From JAJPXC01 sp964517875 (lineage in GTDB: Bacteria > Bacteroidota > Bacteroidia > Bacteroidales > Muribaculaceae), in NCBI GenBank assembly GCA_964517875.1, contig CAZFEU010000065.1:1-7854 (forward strand): a stretch of DNA of 7,854 bases, in the 5' to 3' direction. The notes beneath the pieces are model-generated. The model was not told where the DNA came from. It did no database searches and was given only the letters and a program-made list of their open reading frames with translations. The translations under genes and the position numbers were made by a program. Shown here in pieces: positions 1-7,379 of this stretch (positions within the stretch are counted from its first letter, which is position 1; every line of letters begins with the position of its first letter).

Positions 1-13
1 AATATTCATATTT

Positions 14-448
14 ATGAGCAAGATTCTGATTATCAACGGTCCCAACCTCAATCTGCTGGGCGTGAGAGAGCCTGATGTATACGGGTGCGTGACAATGGAG
101 TCGTGCATCGAGCGCTTGCGCATGCTCTACCCCAACGCCGAAATCGAGTATTACCAAAGCAACCACGAGGGGGCATTGATCGACAAGATACAACAAGCCG
201 GCATGGATGCCTCATACACCGGTATTGTGCTCAACGCCGGGGCATATACCCACACTTCGCTCGCCATAGCCGACGCTATCGCCGCCGTGCCGTGCCCGGT
301 AGTGGAGGTGCATATAAGCAACATCAGCGCTCGCGAGACGGTGCGTCATCACTCCATGATTTCGGCCGTGTGCATGGGAAGTATTGCCGGTTTCGGCTTA
401 GACAGCTACCGCCTGGGCATCGAGGCGTTGCTCAATTCAGCACGTTAA
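14..448 (+). CDS. aroQ: Type II 3-dehydroquinate dehydratase (AroQ)
   Basis: Cytoplasmic enzyme of the shikimate pathway that dehydrates 3-dehydroquinate to 3-dehydroshikimate on the way to aromatic amino acids and folate precursors. The 144-residue length is normal for the dodecameric type II family. Visible family motifs in order: GPNLNLLGVREP (9-20) with Arg18 and the catalytic Tyr23 in YG; QSNHEG (48-53); NAGAYTHTS (74-82) with substrate-binding Asn74; VEVHISN (97-103) with catalytic His100; RHHS (111-114) with Arg111; and GFG near the C-terminus. All key residues are present, so it should be active. The ATG at 14 puts the GPNLN motif at the usual place. It is the first gene seen of a four-gene + strand cluster, 4 bp ahead of the methyltransferase gene. 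Only 13 bases precede it, so promoter and any earlier operon member are outside the window. Confidence 0.97.
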   Translation: MSKILIINGPNLNLLGVREPDVYGCVTMESCIERLRMLYPNAEIEYYQSNHEGALIDKIQQAGMDASYTGIVLNAGAYTHTSLAIADAIAAVPCPVVEVHISNISARETVRHHSMISAVCMGSIAGFGLDSYRLGIEALLNSAR

Positions 449-452
449 CACC

Positions 453-1088
453 ATGGATCAGCAACTCGAGGATTATATCCTCAACCACATATCGCCCGAG
501 CCTTCCAATCTGCGCAATCTCAACCGCAAGGCTCACGCCGAGCTGCTATACGGCCACATGTGTTCGGGACACCTGCAAGGCCGTGTGCTCAAGATGCTCA
601 CCCGGATGATTGCCCCCCGGCGGGTGCTCGAACTCGGCACCTACGTGGGCTATTCGGCTCTTTGCATAGCCCAGGGACTCGACGACCCCGACGCTCAGGT
701 TCACACCATCGACATCGACGATGAGATGGAGGATGTGATACGCGAGCAGCTGGCACTCGACCCCGCAGGAGCGCATGTGACACTCCACATCGGCGACGCA
801 CTCGATATCGTGCCCCAACTTCCGGGGGAGTGGGACATGGTAGTGATCGATGCCAATAAGCGCGACTATCTGCGCTACTACGAGATGATACTGCCACGGA
901 TGCGACATGGCGGATTCATACTCGCCGACAATACTTTATGGGCCGGAAAAGTAACCGACCTCGACACCAACCACGATGCACTGACACGCGGTGTGGCCGA
1001 ATTCAACGACTTTGTAGCCCGCGATCCGCGTGTAGAGGTAGTGATCCTGCCGCTACGCGACGGACTAACCATAATACATGTACTATGA
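453..1088 (+). CDS. Class I SAM-dependent O-methyltransferase (Methyltransf_3 / TrmR-like family)
   Basis: A 211-residue methyltransferase of the small, divalent-metal-dependent O-methyltransferase family that includes catechol O-methyltransferase-like enzymes and B. subtilis TrmR (YrrM), which methylates tRNA wobble 5-hydroxyuridine. The N-terminal 50 residues are helical as in the family. Then come the SAM-binding motif I, VLELGTYVGYSAL (58-70), the acidic end of strand 2 (HTIDID, 84-89), and the metal site: Asp133 in VVIDANKRDY, and Asp159-Asn160 in ADNTLWAGKV. A C-terminal LRDGL segment matches the family's closing strand. Family assignment is firm; the substrate is not readable from sequence. 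A tRNA-modifying role is one reasonable guess, a small-molecule phenol another. It sits 4 bp after aroQ and its TGA overlaps the next ATG (ATGA), indicating translational coupling. Confidence 0.93.
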   Translation: MDQQLEDYILNHISPEPSNLRNLNRKAHAELLYGHMCSGHLQGRVLKMLTRMIAPRRVLELGTYVGYSALCIAQGLDDPDAQVHTIDIDDEMEDVIREQLALDPAGAHVTLHIGDALDIVPQLPGEWDMVVIDANKRDYLRYYEMILPRMRHGGFILADNTLWAGKVTDLDTNHDALTRGVAEFNDFVARDPRVEVVILPLRDGLTIIHVL

Positions 1089-1696
1089 ACCTACTTTTCG
1101 ACCTTGGCGGCGTGATAATGGACATCGAGCGTCAACGCTGCGTCGATGCATACCGTAAGCTGGGAATGTCTCATCCGGAGCAGTTTCTCGGCGACTACGT
1201 GCAGCAAGGACCATTCATGATGATAGAAAGTGGACGGATTTCACCGAGTGAATTTCGCTCAATGATGCGTGAATATCTCCCAGCTGGCGTCACCGACAGC
1301 CAGATAGATGAGGCTTTTTTTCAATTTCTGGTGGGCATACCCGAGCATCGGCTGCGTCAACTGCGCCAATTGCGTGCCAACCACGGCATCTACCTACTCT
1401 CCAACACCAACCCCATAATGTGGGATGGGAAAATAAAACAGGAATTTACCAAAGAGGGACTCACACGCGAGGACTACTTCGATGGCATGGTCACTTCATT
1501 TGAGGCTAAATCCATGAAACCCGACCCTCATATATTCCACTACACTGTTGAACATCTTGGCATTAAGCCCGAAAAAACGCTATTTCTCGATGATTCGCAA
1601 GCCAATCTCGACGCTGCGGCGGCTCTCGGCTTTATGACTGCCCTGGTGGCTCCAGGAAGCGAGTTTGCCGACATTATAGCTAACTTTAAACAATGA
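1085..1696 (+). CDS. HAD-superfamily hydrolase, YihX-like phosphatase
   Basis: A 203-residue haloacid dehalogenase-type phosphatase. Motif I is FDLGGVIMDI (5-14) with nucleophile Asp6; motif II is LLSNTN (104-109) with Ser106; motif III is Lys145 in MKPDP; motif IV is FLDDSQAN (167-174) with Asp169-Asp170. A helical cap lies at about 16-85. The layout matches E. coli YihX, an alpha-glucose-1-phosphatase. As in YihX, the second motif I aspartate is replaced (DLG), a family trait and not damage. The ATG at 1085 is chosen because it overlaps the previous stop as ATGA and puts motif I at residue 5; the frame stays open upstream to 938, but that part lies inside the methyltransferase gene and has no HAD similarity. 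One base separates it from ribF, which makes an FMN or riboflavin-precursor phosphatase role conceivable. Substrate unknown. Confidence 0.9.
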   Translation: MNLLFDLGGVIMDIERQRCVDAYRKLGMSHPEQFLGDYVQQGPFMMIESGRISPSEFRSMMREYLPAGVTDSQIDEAFFQFLVGIPEHRLRQLRQLRANHGIYLLSNTNPIMWDGKIKQEFTKEGLTREDYFDGMVTSFEAKSMKPDPHIFHYTVEHLGIKPEKTLFLDDSQANLDAAAALGFMTALVAPGSEFADIIANFKQ

Positions 1697-1697
1697 G

Positions 1698-2603
1698 ATG
1701 AGTCAGGCCATTCAACCCCAACTGATGGTGACGGTAGGCACTTTCGATGGAGTACACAAGGGACACAATATGCTGCTGCAACAACTTAAGTGTGAGGCAG
1801 CTGAGGCAGGGATGACCCCGGCTGTGGTGACCTTCCGCAATCATCCGCTTGCTCTCATTGATCCTGCACGCTCGCCCAAGCGACTTACATCTCACGCCGA
1901 ACACACCTCACTGCTACGCAATATCGTAGACCAGGTGATTGTGCTTGATTTCGAGCCTCAATTACGGTCACTGACAGCCACTGAATTCCTCACCATGCTC
2001 CACGATACTTACAATGTAAGGGGGCTCCTTCTGGGTTTCAACAACCGCGTGGGAAGCGACCACTTAGGATATGGCCAAGAGCTGAAAGATATAGCCGGAT
2101 CATTGGGGATAAGGCTGGTGTCGGGTCAAGAGCTGACTGCCGAAAATAATGGCAGGGTATGCTCATCGGCTATCCGCAAGCTCATTGCCGACGGTATGAT
2201 AAGTGAAGCGACCCGGCTGCTCGGCCATCCCTATGCCTTGACCGGAAAGGTAGAACATGGCAAAGCCTTGGGACGCACAATAGGCTTTCCCACAGCCAAT
2301 TTGGCGATTGATTCACCACACAAACTGCTACCTCCACCTGGTGTCTACGCCGGATATGTCGACTTCGACGGCGTGAGACATCCGGTGATGGTGAACATCG
2401 GGCATCGTCCCACGGTCGACACTCCCGACGCTCCTTTGACCATTGAGGCACATATCATTGATTTTGAGGGCGATATTTACAATCAGCAAATCACGCTTCA
2501 ACTTCTTGAGCGACTACGGTCGGAGATGCGATTCCCTTCGGTCGACGCTCTGCGCCAGCAGCTTTGTGCCGATGCACGGGCAGCGCGTTCTATTTGCCGG
2601 TGA
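1698..2603 (+). CDS. ribF: Bifunctional riboflavin kinase / FMN adenylyltransferase (RibF)
   Basis: Converts riboflavin to FMN and FMN to FAD in the cytoplasm. The N-terminal FAD synthetase domain (about 10-165) begins with TVGTFDGVHKGH (12-23), carrying the nucleotidyltransferase HxGH motif (His20-His23), and ends with CSSAIRKL (155-162), the counterpart of the SSxxIR motif. The C-terminal riboflavin kinase domain (about 172-299) has GRTIGFPTANL with Thr199 and Asn201 of the PTAN motif, GVYAGYV (215-221), NIGHRPTV, and the catalytic-base candidate Glu250 in TIEAHIIDF. The 301 residues fit the family at 300-315; the N-terminus is a little short before the first strand. ATG 1698 is the first in-frame start; Met10 is a less likely alternative. 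Last gene of the + strand cluster; its final 14 bases overlap the antiparallel end of mutS. Confidence 0.96.
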   Translation: MSQAIQPQLMVTVGTFDGVHKGHNMLLQQLKCEAAEAGMTPAVVTFRNHPLALIDPARSPKRLTSHAEHTSLLRNIVDQVIVLDFEPQLRSLTATEFLTMLHDTYNVRGLLLGFNNRVGSDHLGYGQELKDIAGSLGIRLVSGQELTAENNGRVCSSAIRKLIADGMISEATRLLGHPYALTGKVEHGKALGRTIGFPTANLAIDSPHKLLPPPGVYAGYVDFDGVRHPVMVNIGHRPTVDTPDAPLTIEAHIIDFEGDIYNQQITLQLLERLRSEMRFPSVDALRQQLCADARAARSICR

Positions 2604-5205
2604 GTATCTGGCGGATGTCGTTGAGTCGATTCAGGGCCTCCATCGGTGTCAGCCGGTTGATGTCGAGATGCAGTATCTCATCACGCACTTGCTCCAGTAC
2701 AGGATCGTCGAGCTGGAAGAAACTCAGCTGCATACCGTCGGTGGATGTCGCCGGAGTGCTGATGGCTGAGGTATCGGCTTTAAGCTGCGCCGTGTTGCGC
2801 TCAAGGTCGCGGAGCACTTGGTTGGCGCGGTTCACGATCGACTTGGGCATACCCGCAAGGCGTGCCACATGTATGCCGAAGCTGTGCTCCGATCCTCCCG
2901 GTGCGAGTTTACGCAGAAACACTACCTTACCGTCAATCTCCTTAACCGACACATTATAGTTGACCACACGCGGGTATGTGCGCTCCATGTCGTTGAGCTC
3001 GTGGTAGTGCGTGGCAAAGAGCGTCTTGGGATGCACATTGCCATGCTCGTGAATGTATTCCACTATTGACCAGGCTATAGATATGCCATCGTAGGTCGAC
3101 GTGCCTCGTCCCAGCTCATCGAAGAGTATCAGCGAGCGCTGACTCATGTTGTTGAGTATTGAAGCAGCCTCATTCATCTCCACCATGAAGGTCGACTCTC
3201 CAAGCGAGATGTTGTCGGAAGCGCCGACACGCGTGAATATCTTATCGACATATCCTATGTGGGCCGAAGTGGCGGGCACAAATGAACCTATCTGAGCCAT
3301 CAGCACTATAAGTGCAGTCTGGCGCAGCAGAGCCGACTTACCCGACATGTTAGGGCCGGTGATCATCATCACCTGAGTGCCTTCGTTGTCAAGACTCACC
3401 GAGTTGGAGATATACGGTTCGCCCGGAGGGAGCTGCTTCTCAATCACAGGGTGTCGTCCGTCCACTATGTCTATCACCAACGAGTCATCGACTTGTGGGC
3501 GGTTGTAGCGGTTGTCAATTGCGGCCACGGCATGCGAGGTGAGGCAATCAAGTCGAGCTATAAGCTGCGAGTCGAGCTGGATGGTCGACACGTATTGGCA
3601 CAGTTGCGACACCAGGTCGCCGTAGAGCTGGGCCTCAAGCGCCGCTATGCGTTCCTGAGCTGTAAGTATCTTTTCTTCGTATTCCTTAAGCTCCTGAGTG
3701 ATGTAGCGCTCGGCGTTGACAAGCGTCTGCTTGCGTATCCACTGCGGGGGCACTTTATCCTTGTGGGTATTGGTCACCTCGATATAGTAGCCAAACACGT
3801 TGTTATAGCCTATCTTGAGGCTTGGGATGCCCGTGTCGGCTATTTCGCGCTGCTGTATACGCAGCAGGTAGTCCTTACCCTGATAGGCTATGTCGCGCAG
3901 CTGGTCGAGCTCCTCATTCACCCCGCGGCGTATCACCGGGGCTTTACCCAGCATGGCGGGAGCGTCGGGTTCAATCTGAGCCTCGATGCGGTCGCGTATC
4001 AGCGTGCATGGATTGAGCTGCTGTCCGATGTCGCGCAAGCTCTCCTGCGCCGAGTGCATGCATATCTGCTTTATGGGGTCGATGGCCGTGAGTGCCACCT
4101 TGATTTGCACTACCTCGCGCGGGGTGATTCTCCCCACTGCCACCTTGGATATCAGTCGTTCGAGGTCGCCGATGGAAGCGAGGTGCTCGATGATGGCCAT
4201 ACGCGAGTCGGTATCGCGCAAAAACTGCTCTACGGCATCAAGTCGGCGGTTGATGGCCGACGGATCTTTGAGCGGGAAGATAAGCCAGCGGCGCAACATG
4301 CGTGCGCCCATTGGACTCACGGTATGGTCTATGATGTCGAGCAGGCTTTTGCCACCCTCACCCAGTGGTGATAGCAATTCCAGATTACGCACAGTGAAAC
4401 GGTCGAGCCGCACATAGCGATCCTCCTCCACGCGCGCCAGGCGGTTGATATGGCTCGTCTGCGTATGGCTCGTCTGGTCGAGATAGTAGAGTATAGCCCC
4501 GGATGCTATGATGGCCTGGGGCATACCTTCGATGCCGAAGCCCTTGAGCGAAGTGGTCTCAAACTGCTTTAGCAGCCGATCCATCGCCGCATCGGTGGTA
4601 AATATCCAGTCGTCGAGCTGTGTGGTCATATATTTGCCGGCGAAGGTGTCGGCCAGTCGCTCGCGGTTGCCTCGCTCTACGAGCACTTCCTTAGGAGCAA
4701 AGTTGTTGAGCAGCTTCTCCACATAGTCGGCATCGCCCTGGGCGGCGAGATACTCACCCGTCGAGATATCGAGAAACGACACCCCTACCTCGTTGCGGTC
4801 GAAGTGCACCGCGGCAAGGAAGTTGTTCTCACTACGGTCGAGTATATTATCATTAATCGACACTCCGGGTGTCACGAGCTCTGTAATGCCGCGTTTCACC
4901 AGCTTTTTGGTGAGCTTTGGGTCTTCAAGCTGTTCGCATATCGCCACACGCTTACCGGCGCGTACGAGTTTTGGCAGATATGTGTCGAGAGCGTGGTGAG
5001 GGAATCCGGCCAGCTCTACGTATTGTGCCGCTCCGTTGGCCCTACGCGTCAGCGTGATTCCAAGTATTTCGGAGGTGGCGATGGCATCGTCGGAGAATGT
5101 TTCGTAAAAATCACCCACGCGGAACAGCAGCACAGCGTCGGGATGCTTGCGCTTCATCTCCACATATTGCTTCATCAGCGGGGTTTCAACGAATTTATTT
5201 GCCAC
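2590..5205 (-). CDS. mutS: DNA mismatch repair protein MutS
   Basis: Recognises base mismatches and small loops and starts repair with MutL. The 871 residues match the full MutS1 layout: an N-terminal mismatch-reading domain with the Phe-x-Glu motif (Phe33-Tyr34-Glu35 in GDFYETF), connector, lever and clamp domains, then the ABC-type ATPase. Walker A is GPNMSGKS (617-624) with Lys623; Walker B is LFDELGRGTST with Asp696-Glu697; FATHYHEL follows, and the C-terminal tail LSFFQLDDP is typical of Bacteroidales MutS. The start is GTG at 5205: an in-frame TGA lies only two codons upstream, and the family's conserved ETPLMKQ stretch (7-13) would be lost if Met11 were used. It starts 22 bp after the lipoprotein stop, so it may be the last gene of the slyD-lolD-lipoprotein transcript. 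The end overlaps ribF by 14 bp. Confidence 0.98.
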   Translation of the reverse strand: MANKFVETPLMKQYVEMKRKHPDAVLLFRVGDFYETFSDDAIATSEILGITLTRRANGAAQYVELAGFPHHALDTYLPKLVRAGKRVAICEQLEDPKLTKKLVKRGITELVTPGVSINDNILDRSENNFLAAVHFDRNEVGVSFLDISTGEYLAAQGDADYVEKLLNNFAPKEVLVERGNRERLADTFAGKYMTTQLDDWIFTTDAAMDRLLKQFETTSLKGFGIEGMPQAIIASGAILYYLDQTSHTQTSHINRLARVEEDRYVRLDRFTVRNLELLSPLGEGGKSLLDIIDHTVSPMGARMLRRWLIFPLKDPSAINRRLDAVEQFLRDTDSRMAIIEHLASIGDLERLISKVAVGRITPREVVQIKVALTAIDPIKQICMHSAQESLRDIGQQLNPCTLIRDRIEAQIEPDAPAMLGKAPVIRRGVNEELDQLRDIAYQGKDYLLRIQQREIADTGIPSLKIGYNNVFGYYIEVTNTHKDKVPPQWIRKQTLVNAERYITQELKEYEEKILTAQERIAALEAQLYGDLVSQLCQYVSTIQLDSQLIARLDCLTSHAVAAIDNRYNRPQVDDSLVIDIVDGRHPVIEKQLPPGEPYISNSVSLDNEGTQVMMITGPNMSGKSALLRQTALIVLMAQIGSFVPATSAHIGYVDKIFTRVGASDNISLGESTFMVEMNEAASILNNMSQRSLILFDELGRGTSTYDGISIAWSIVEYIHEHGNVHPKTLFATHYHELNDMERTYPRVVNYNVSVKEIDGKVVFLRKLAPGGSEHSFGIHVARLAGMPKSIVNRANQVLRDLERNTAQLKADTSAISTPATSTDGMQLSFFQLDDPVLEQVRDEILHLDINRLTPMEALNRLNDIRQILTGK

Positions 5206-5227
5206 TGTATGTCAGGGTATTTATGAT

Positions 5228-5878
5228 TTAAAAATCTATATGGAACAGCGAAGTGTGGAGGTTGGAATTGTTGACATGGATATCAACCCCGGCATACTGC
5301 TCAGACAGCTCACTGATATCGAACGATATGTAATAAGTGCGATCGTAGGTCGGTGAGTCGTCACTGAGGTCGTGGGCCAGATAAAGCTGCGGCACTGCGT
5401 CATCGAGCGTCGCCGCATCGGCCACCAGGGCAAGCCTGCGAGCGGAGCCACTCACCGGCAGCCGACAGCGCACATTTATCTTTGAACCCGCCTTCCACAT
5501 CGATTCAAGATACACCGGGTCGGCATCCCAGCCGTCGATCTCATCCCACTCCATCACCACCACATTAGCGTTGGTGATGGCGTAGGCTCCGCGAAGCTCT
5601 ATCGGCCCTGATTTATAAGCCCCAGCACCGACGGGCGTATAGCATATCACCAGGCTTTCACCTATCGCCGTCTTATCGCCAATATAGCGGTCAGAGGTCA
5701 GCGTCACAGCGTCACCGTTGCCACGGTACAGCAGGAATTGTGATCCACCGTTGTCATTACGTGCCAACTCCACCACGTCATAGAATATTACCGACTGCGT
5801 TTCGGGGTCGCCATTGTCGGCACATCCGGCAAGCAGCAGCGCCAATGCGATAAAGACATATGCGAGCCTTCCCATCAT
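5228..5878 (-). CDS. Lipoprotein of unknown function, possibly NigD-like
   Basis: A 216-residue predicted lipoprotein. The N-terminus is a signal peptide with Arg4, a hydrophobic core (AYVFIALALLLAG) and the lipobox LLAGC, making Cys19 the lipidated residue. The mature start CADNGDPE is acidic but is not a clear surface-export signal. The remainder is beta-rich, with no transmembrane segment. The order looks like the Bacteroidales NigD-like family: a small OB-like strand region (about 30-90, with TLTSDRYIGDKTAIGESLVI) and a second domain with YLESMWKAGSKINVRCRLPV and RTYYISFDISEL. This likeness is from memory and only moderate. ATG 5878 is preferred, two bases after the lolD stop; GTG 5881 (overlapping that stop) and ATG 5875 are alternatives that barely change the signal peptide. 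It lies in an operon with the lipoprotein-sorting ATPase, but such adjacency does not prove a shared pathway. Confidence 0.82.
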   Translation of the reverse strand: MMGRLAYVFIALALLLAGCADNGDPETQSVIFYDVVELARNDNGGSQFLLYRGNGDAVTLTSDRYIGDKTAIGESLVICYTPVGAGAYKSGPIELRGAYAITNANVVVMEWDEIDGWDADPVYLESMWKAGSKINVRCRLPVSGSARRLALVADAATLDDAVPQLYLAHDLSDDSPTYDRTYYISFDISELSEQYAGVDIHVNNSNLHTSLFHIDF

Positions 5879-5880
5879 CA

Positions 5881-6537
5881 CTATTCTTTTACCTTGCCGT
5901 CCTCCAGGGCGATTATACGGTGTGAATCGGCTGCGAATGTATCATCGTGGGTCACTATCACTATAGTCTGACCCATATCGCGGTTGAGCTGCATGAAAAG
6001 TGAGTGAAGCTCACGGCGATTGGCCGAATCAAGACTTCCCGAGGGCTCGTCGGCCAGAAGCACCTTGGGATCATTGATAAGCGCACGGGCCACGGCGGCA
6101 CGTTGCCGCTCACCACCCGACACCTGGTTGGGCCGGTGGGTGAGCCGTTGCGACAGTCCCAGATAGTCAAGCAGCTTCATGGCGCGCATTTCAGCTTCGC
6201 CTCGCGGTGTATGTCCGATCAGTGCCGGCATCATCACATTCTCAAGCAGCGAGAACTCTGGGAGCAGCTGGTGAAATTGGAACACAAACCCTACATTGCG
6301 GTTGCGAAACCGTGCCAGCCGGGCGTCATTGAGTTTGAATATGTCTCCTTCTCCCTCATATTCCACCGTCCCCGAATCGGGGCGCTCCAGCGAACCGATT
6401 ATTTGGAGCAGTGTGGTCTTTCCGGCTCCGCTGGGACCCACAATCGACACAAGCTCCCCCCCGGCGATGCTGAGCGATATACCCCTCAGCACCTCCAGAT
6501 TACCATAACGTCGCGTAATATTCTTAACGCTGATCAT
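5881..6537 (-). CDS. lolD: ABC transporter ATP-binding protein, LolD-type lipoprotein release ATPase
   Basis: ATPase subunit expected to drive a LolCDE/LolDF-like inner-membrane complex that extracts outer-membrane lipoproteins for transfer to a periplasmic carrier. All nucleotide-binding elements are present in 218 residues: Walker A GPSGAGKT (34-41), Q-loop Gln87, signature VSGGERQR (139-146), Walker B VLLADEP (159-165) with Glu164, D-loop SLD (168-170), and switch His197 in VTHD. The stretch VFQFHQLLPEFSLLENVMMP (85-104) closely follows the LolD-specific form of the Q-loop region and separates it from MacB and FtsE relatives. No permease gene is adjacent, so the LolC/E-type partners must lie elsewhere. 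ATG overlaps the slyD stop as ATGA, so translation is probably coupled. Its TAG is followed at once by the lipoprotein gene. MacB-type export is the main alternative. Confidence 0.92.
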   Translation of the reverse strand: MISVKNITRRYGNLEVLRGISLSIAGGELVSIVGPSGAGKTTLLQIIGSLERPDSGTVEYEGEGDIFKLNDARLARFRNRNVGFVFQFHQLLPEFSLLENVMMPALIGHTPRGEAEMRAMKLLDYLGLSQRLTHRPNQVSGGERQRAAVARALINDPKVLLADEPSGSLDSANRRELHSLFMQLNRDMGQTIVIVTHDDTFAADSHRIIALEDGKVKE

Positions 6538-7115
6538 TTGCAGCCGCAGCCACAGGTGTTAGCGTCATCACCGCAGCCACACGACCCTTTGTCGTCGCAC
6601 GAACCACCTCCGCAGCCTCCGCAGCCACAAGTGGGATGCAGCTCCTCGGCAGTAGCGTCGCGTACGGTGAGAATCTTACCGCTGAAGCGCACGTCTTTTC
6701 CAGCCAACGGATGATTGAAGTCCATCTTCACATCCTTGTCTGTAACTTCCGTTACCAATCCGTTGATACGATATCCGTCGGCGGTCATCATGGGCACATA
6801 TTCACCCACCTTTATCATCTCGTCGTCAAACTTGCCATCCACCAGAAACAGATCTCGCTCAAGAGTCACTACTTGCTCCGGATCATGCGGCCCGAAAGCA
6901 TCAGCAGCCTTCACGTCCACATTAAATTCTCCGCCAGCTTCCAGGCCCTCGATAGCCTGCTCAAGGGGGCGAATCATCCCTTGTGTAACGCCAAAAATAA
7001 TGCGTTCAGGATCTTCAATATCGGTTTGATGCACAAGTTTAGCCTCGCCATTTGGGGTCAGCTCATAGAGGTCGTATCCGAGCTCTACATATTTTCCAGG
7101 TTCAATACGTTCCAT
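6534..7115 (-). CDS. slyD: SlyD-type FKBP peptidyl-prolyl isomerase with Cys-rich metal-binding tail
   Basis: Cytoplasmic prolyl isomerase and chaperone that in E. coli also feeds nickel to hydrogenase. The 193 residues show the split FKBP fold of SlyD: first part about 1-69 (GMIRPLEQAIEGLEAGGEF), an inserted flap domain about 70-130 (AADAFGPHDPEQV at its start), then the closing FKBP segment DFNHPLAGKDVRFSGKI (about 132-148) followed by VRDATAEEL. The tail from 163 to 193 is almost only Cys, Gly, Asp and Ser, with nine cysteines (163, 165, 168, 173, 179, 181, 188, 190, 192), mostly CGC pairs. This resembles a soft-metal trap and differs from the His-rich E. coli tail. ATG 7115 is the only sensible start. 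It heads the - strand operon and carries a plausible Bacteroidota promoter just upstream. The cellular metal partner is not known from sequence. Confidence 0.95.
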   Translation of the reverse strand: MERIEPGKYVELGYDLYELTPNGEAKLVHQTDIEDPERIIFGVTQGMIRPLEQAIEGLEAGGEFNVDVKAADAFGPHDPEQVVTLERDLFLVDGKFDDEMIKVGEYVPMMTADGYRINGLVTEVTDKDVKMDFNHPLAGKDVRFSGKILTVRDATAEELHPTCGCGGCGGGSCDDKGSCGCGDDANTCGCGCK

Positions 7116-7126
7116 ATCGTTATCTT

Positions 7127-7155
7127 CAAAAATATTCTATATAAATATATAACAA
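7127..7155 (-). promoter_or_regulatory. Probable Bacteroidota-type promoter for slyD
   Basis: On the - strand, TATTTTTG (7134-7127) fits the TAnnTTTG -7 element of primary-sigma promoters in Bacteroides, and TTG (7155-7153) stands 18 bases upstream as a -33 candidate. The surrounding DNA is very A+T-rich. Transcription would begin a few bases before the slyD ATG at 7115, giving a very short leader. A second TATTTTTG at 7184-7177 has no fitting -33 element and is less convincing. Confidence 0.45.
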
Positions 7156-7316
7156 TTAACGGCATTGCCATCAATGCAAAAATACTCAAAATTTCCTTAA
7201 TATGAAAAATTCACCCCCTTATTTGTATCTAAAATACGCCCTCAAAACTCTGCGTAGCGAGCGCACCCGTATCGGACGCACAGTGGTGTCGCCATCGTGT
7301 GGCTTGCACCCCAACA

Positions 7317-7346
7317 GTAGGGGGACGTACGGCTCGTACGTCCGAA
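7317..7346 (+). repeat. GTAG-flanked palindrome 1 (REP-like)
   Basis: GTAG at 7317-7320, two G, then a perfect 9-bp inverted repeat: GGACGTACG (7323-7331) and CGTACGTCC (7335-7343) around GCT, followed by GAA. The tetranucleotide at the 5' foot of a hairpin is the hallmark of REP sequences recognised by RAYT (TnpA-REP) transposases. A second, opposite copy lies at 7380-7407. The REP label is inferred from architecture; copy number in the genome cannot be seen here. Confidence 0.6.
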
Positions 7347-7379
7347 TCGCACAGGCTCCATATTCAGGCGCACTTGGTT

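Noticed and set aside
1..13. Promoter or ribosome binding site for aroQ
   Set aside because: The A+T-rich 13 bases contain no recognisable element, and more upstream sequence would be needed.
938..1084. Upstream extension of the HAD frame (MGRKSNRP...)
   Set aside because: It lies wholly inside the methyltransferase gene, is Arg/Pro-rich like an out-of-frame reading, and would put HAD motif I about 54 residues from the start.
3451..4371. 306-codon open frame antisense to mutS
   Set aside because: It mirrors mutS codons; mutS is unmistakable across the whole range, and the antisense product shows no recognisable motif.
6004..6714. 236-codon frame antisense to lolD and slyD
   Set aside because: It spans the end of two well-identified genes and ends in a Pro/Gln-rich reading of the Cys-Gly tail; a shadow frame.
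7177..7184. Second TATTTTTG on the - strand as slyD promoter
   Set aside because: No TTG or TTTG at the expected distance upstream; the copy at 7127-7134 fits better.
7241..7251. CTCAAAACTCT resembling units of the tandem array
   Set aside because: A single 11-base low-complexity match about 370 bases from the array is compatible with chance.
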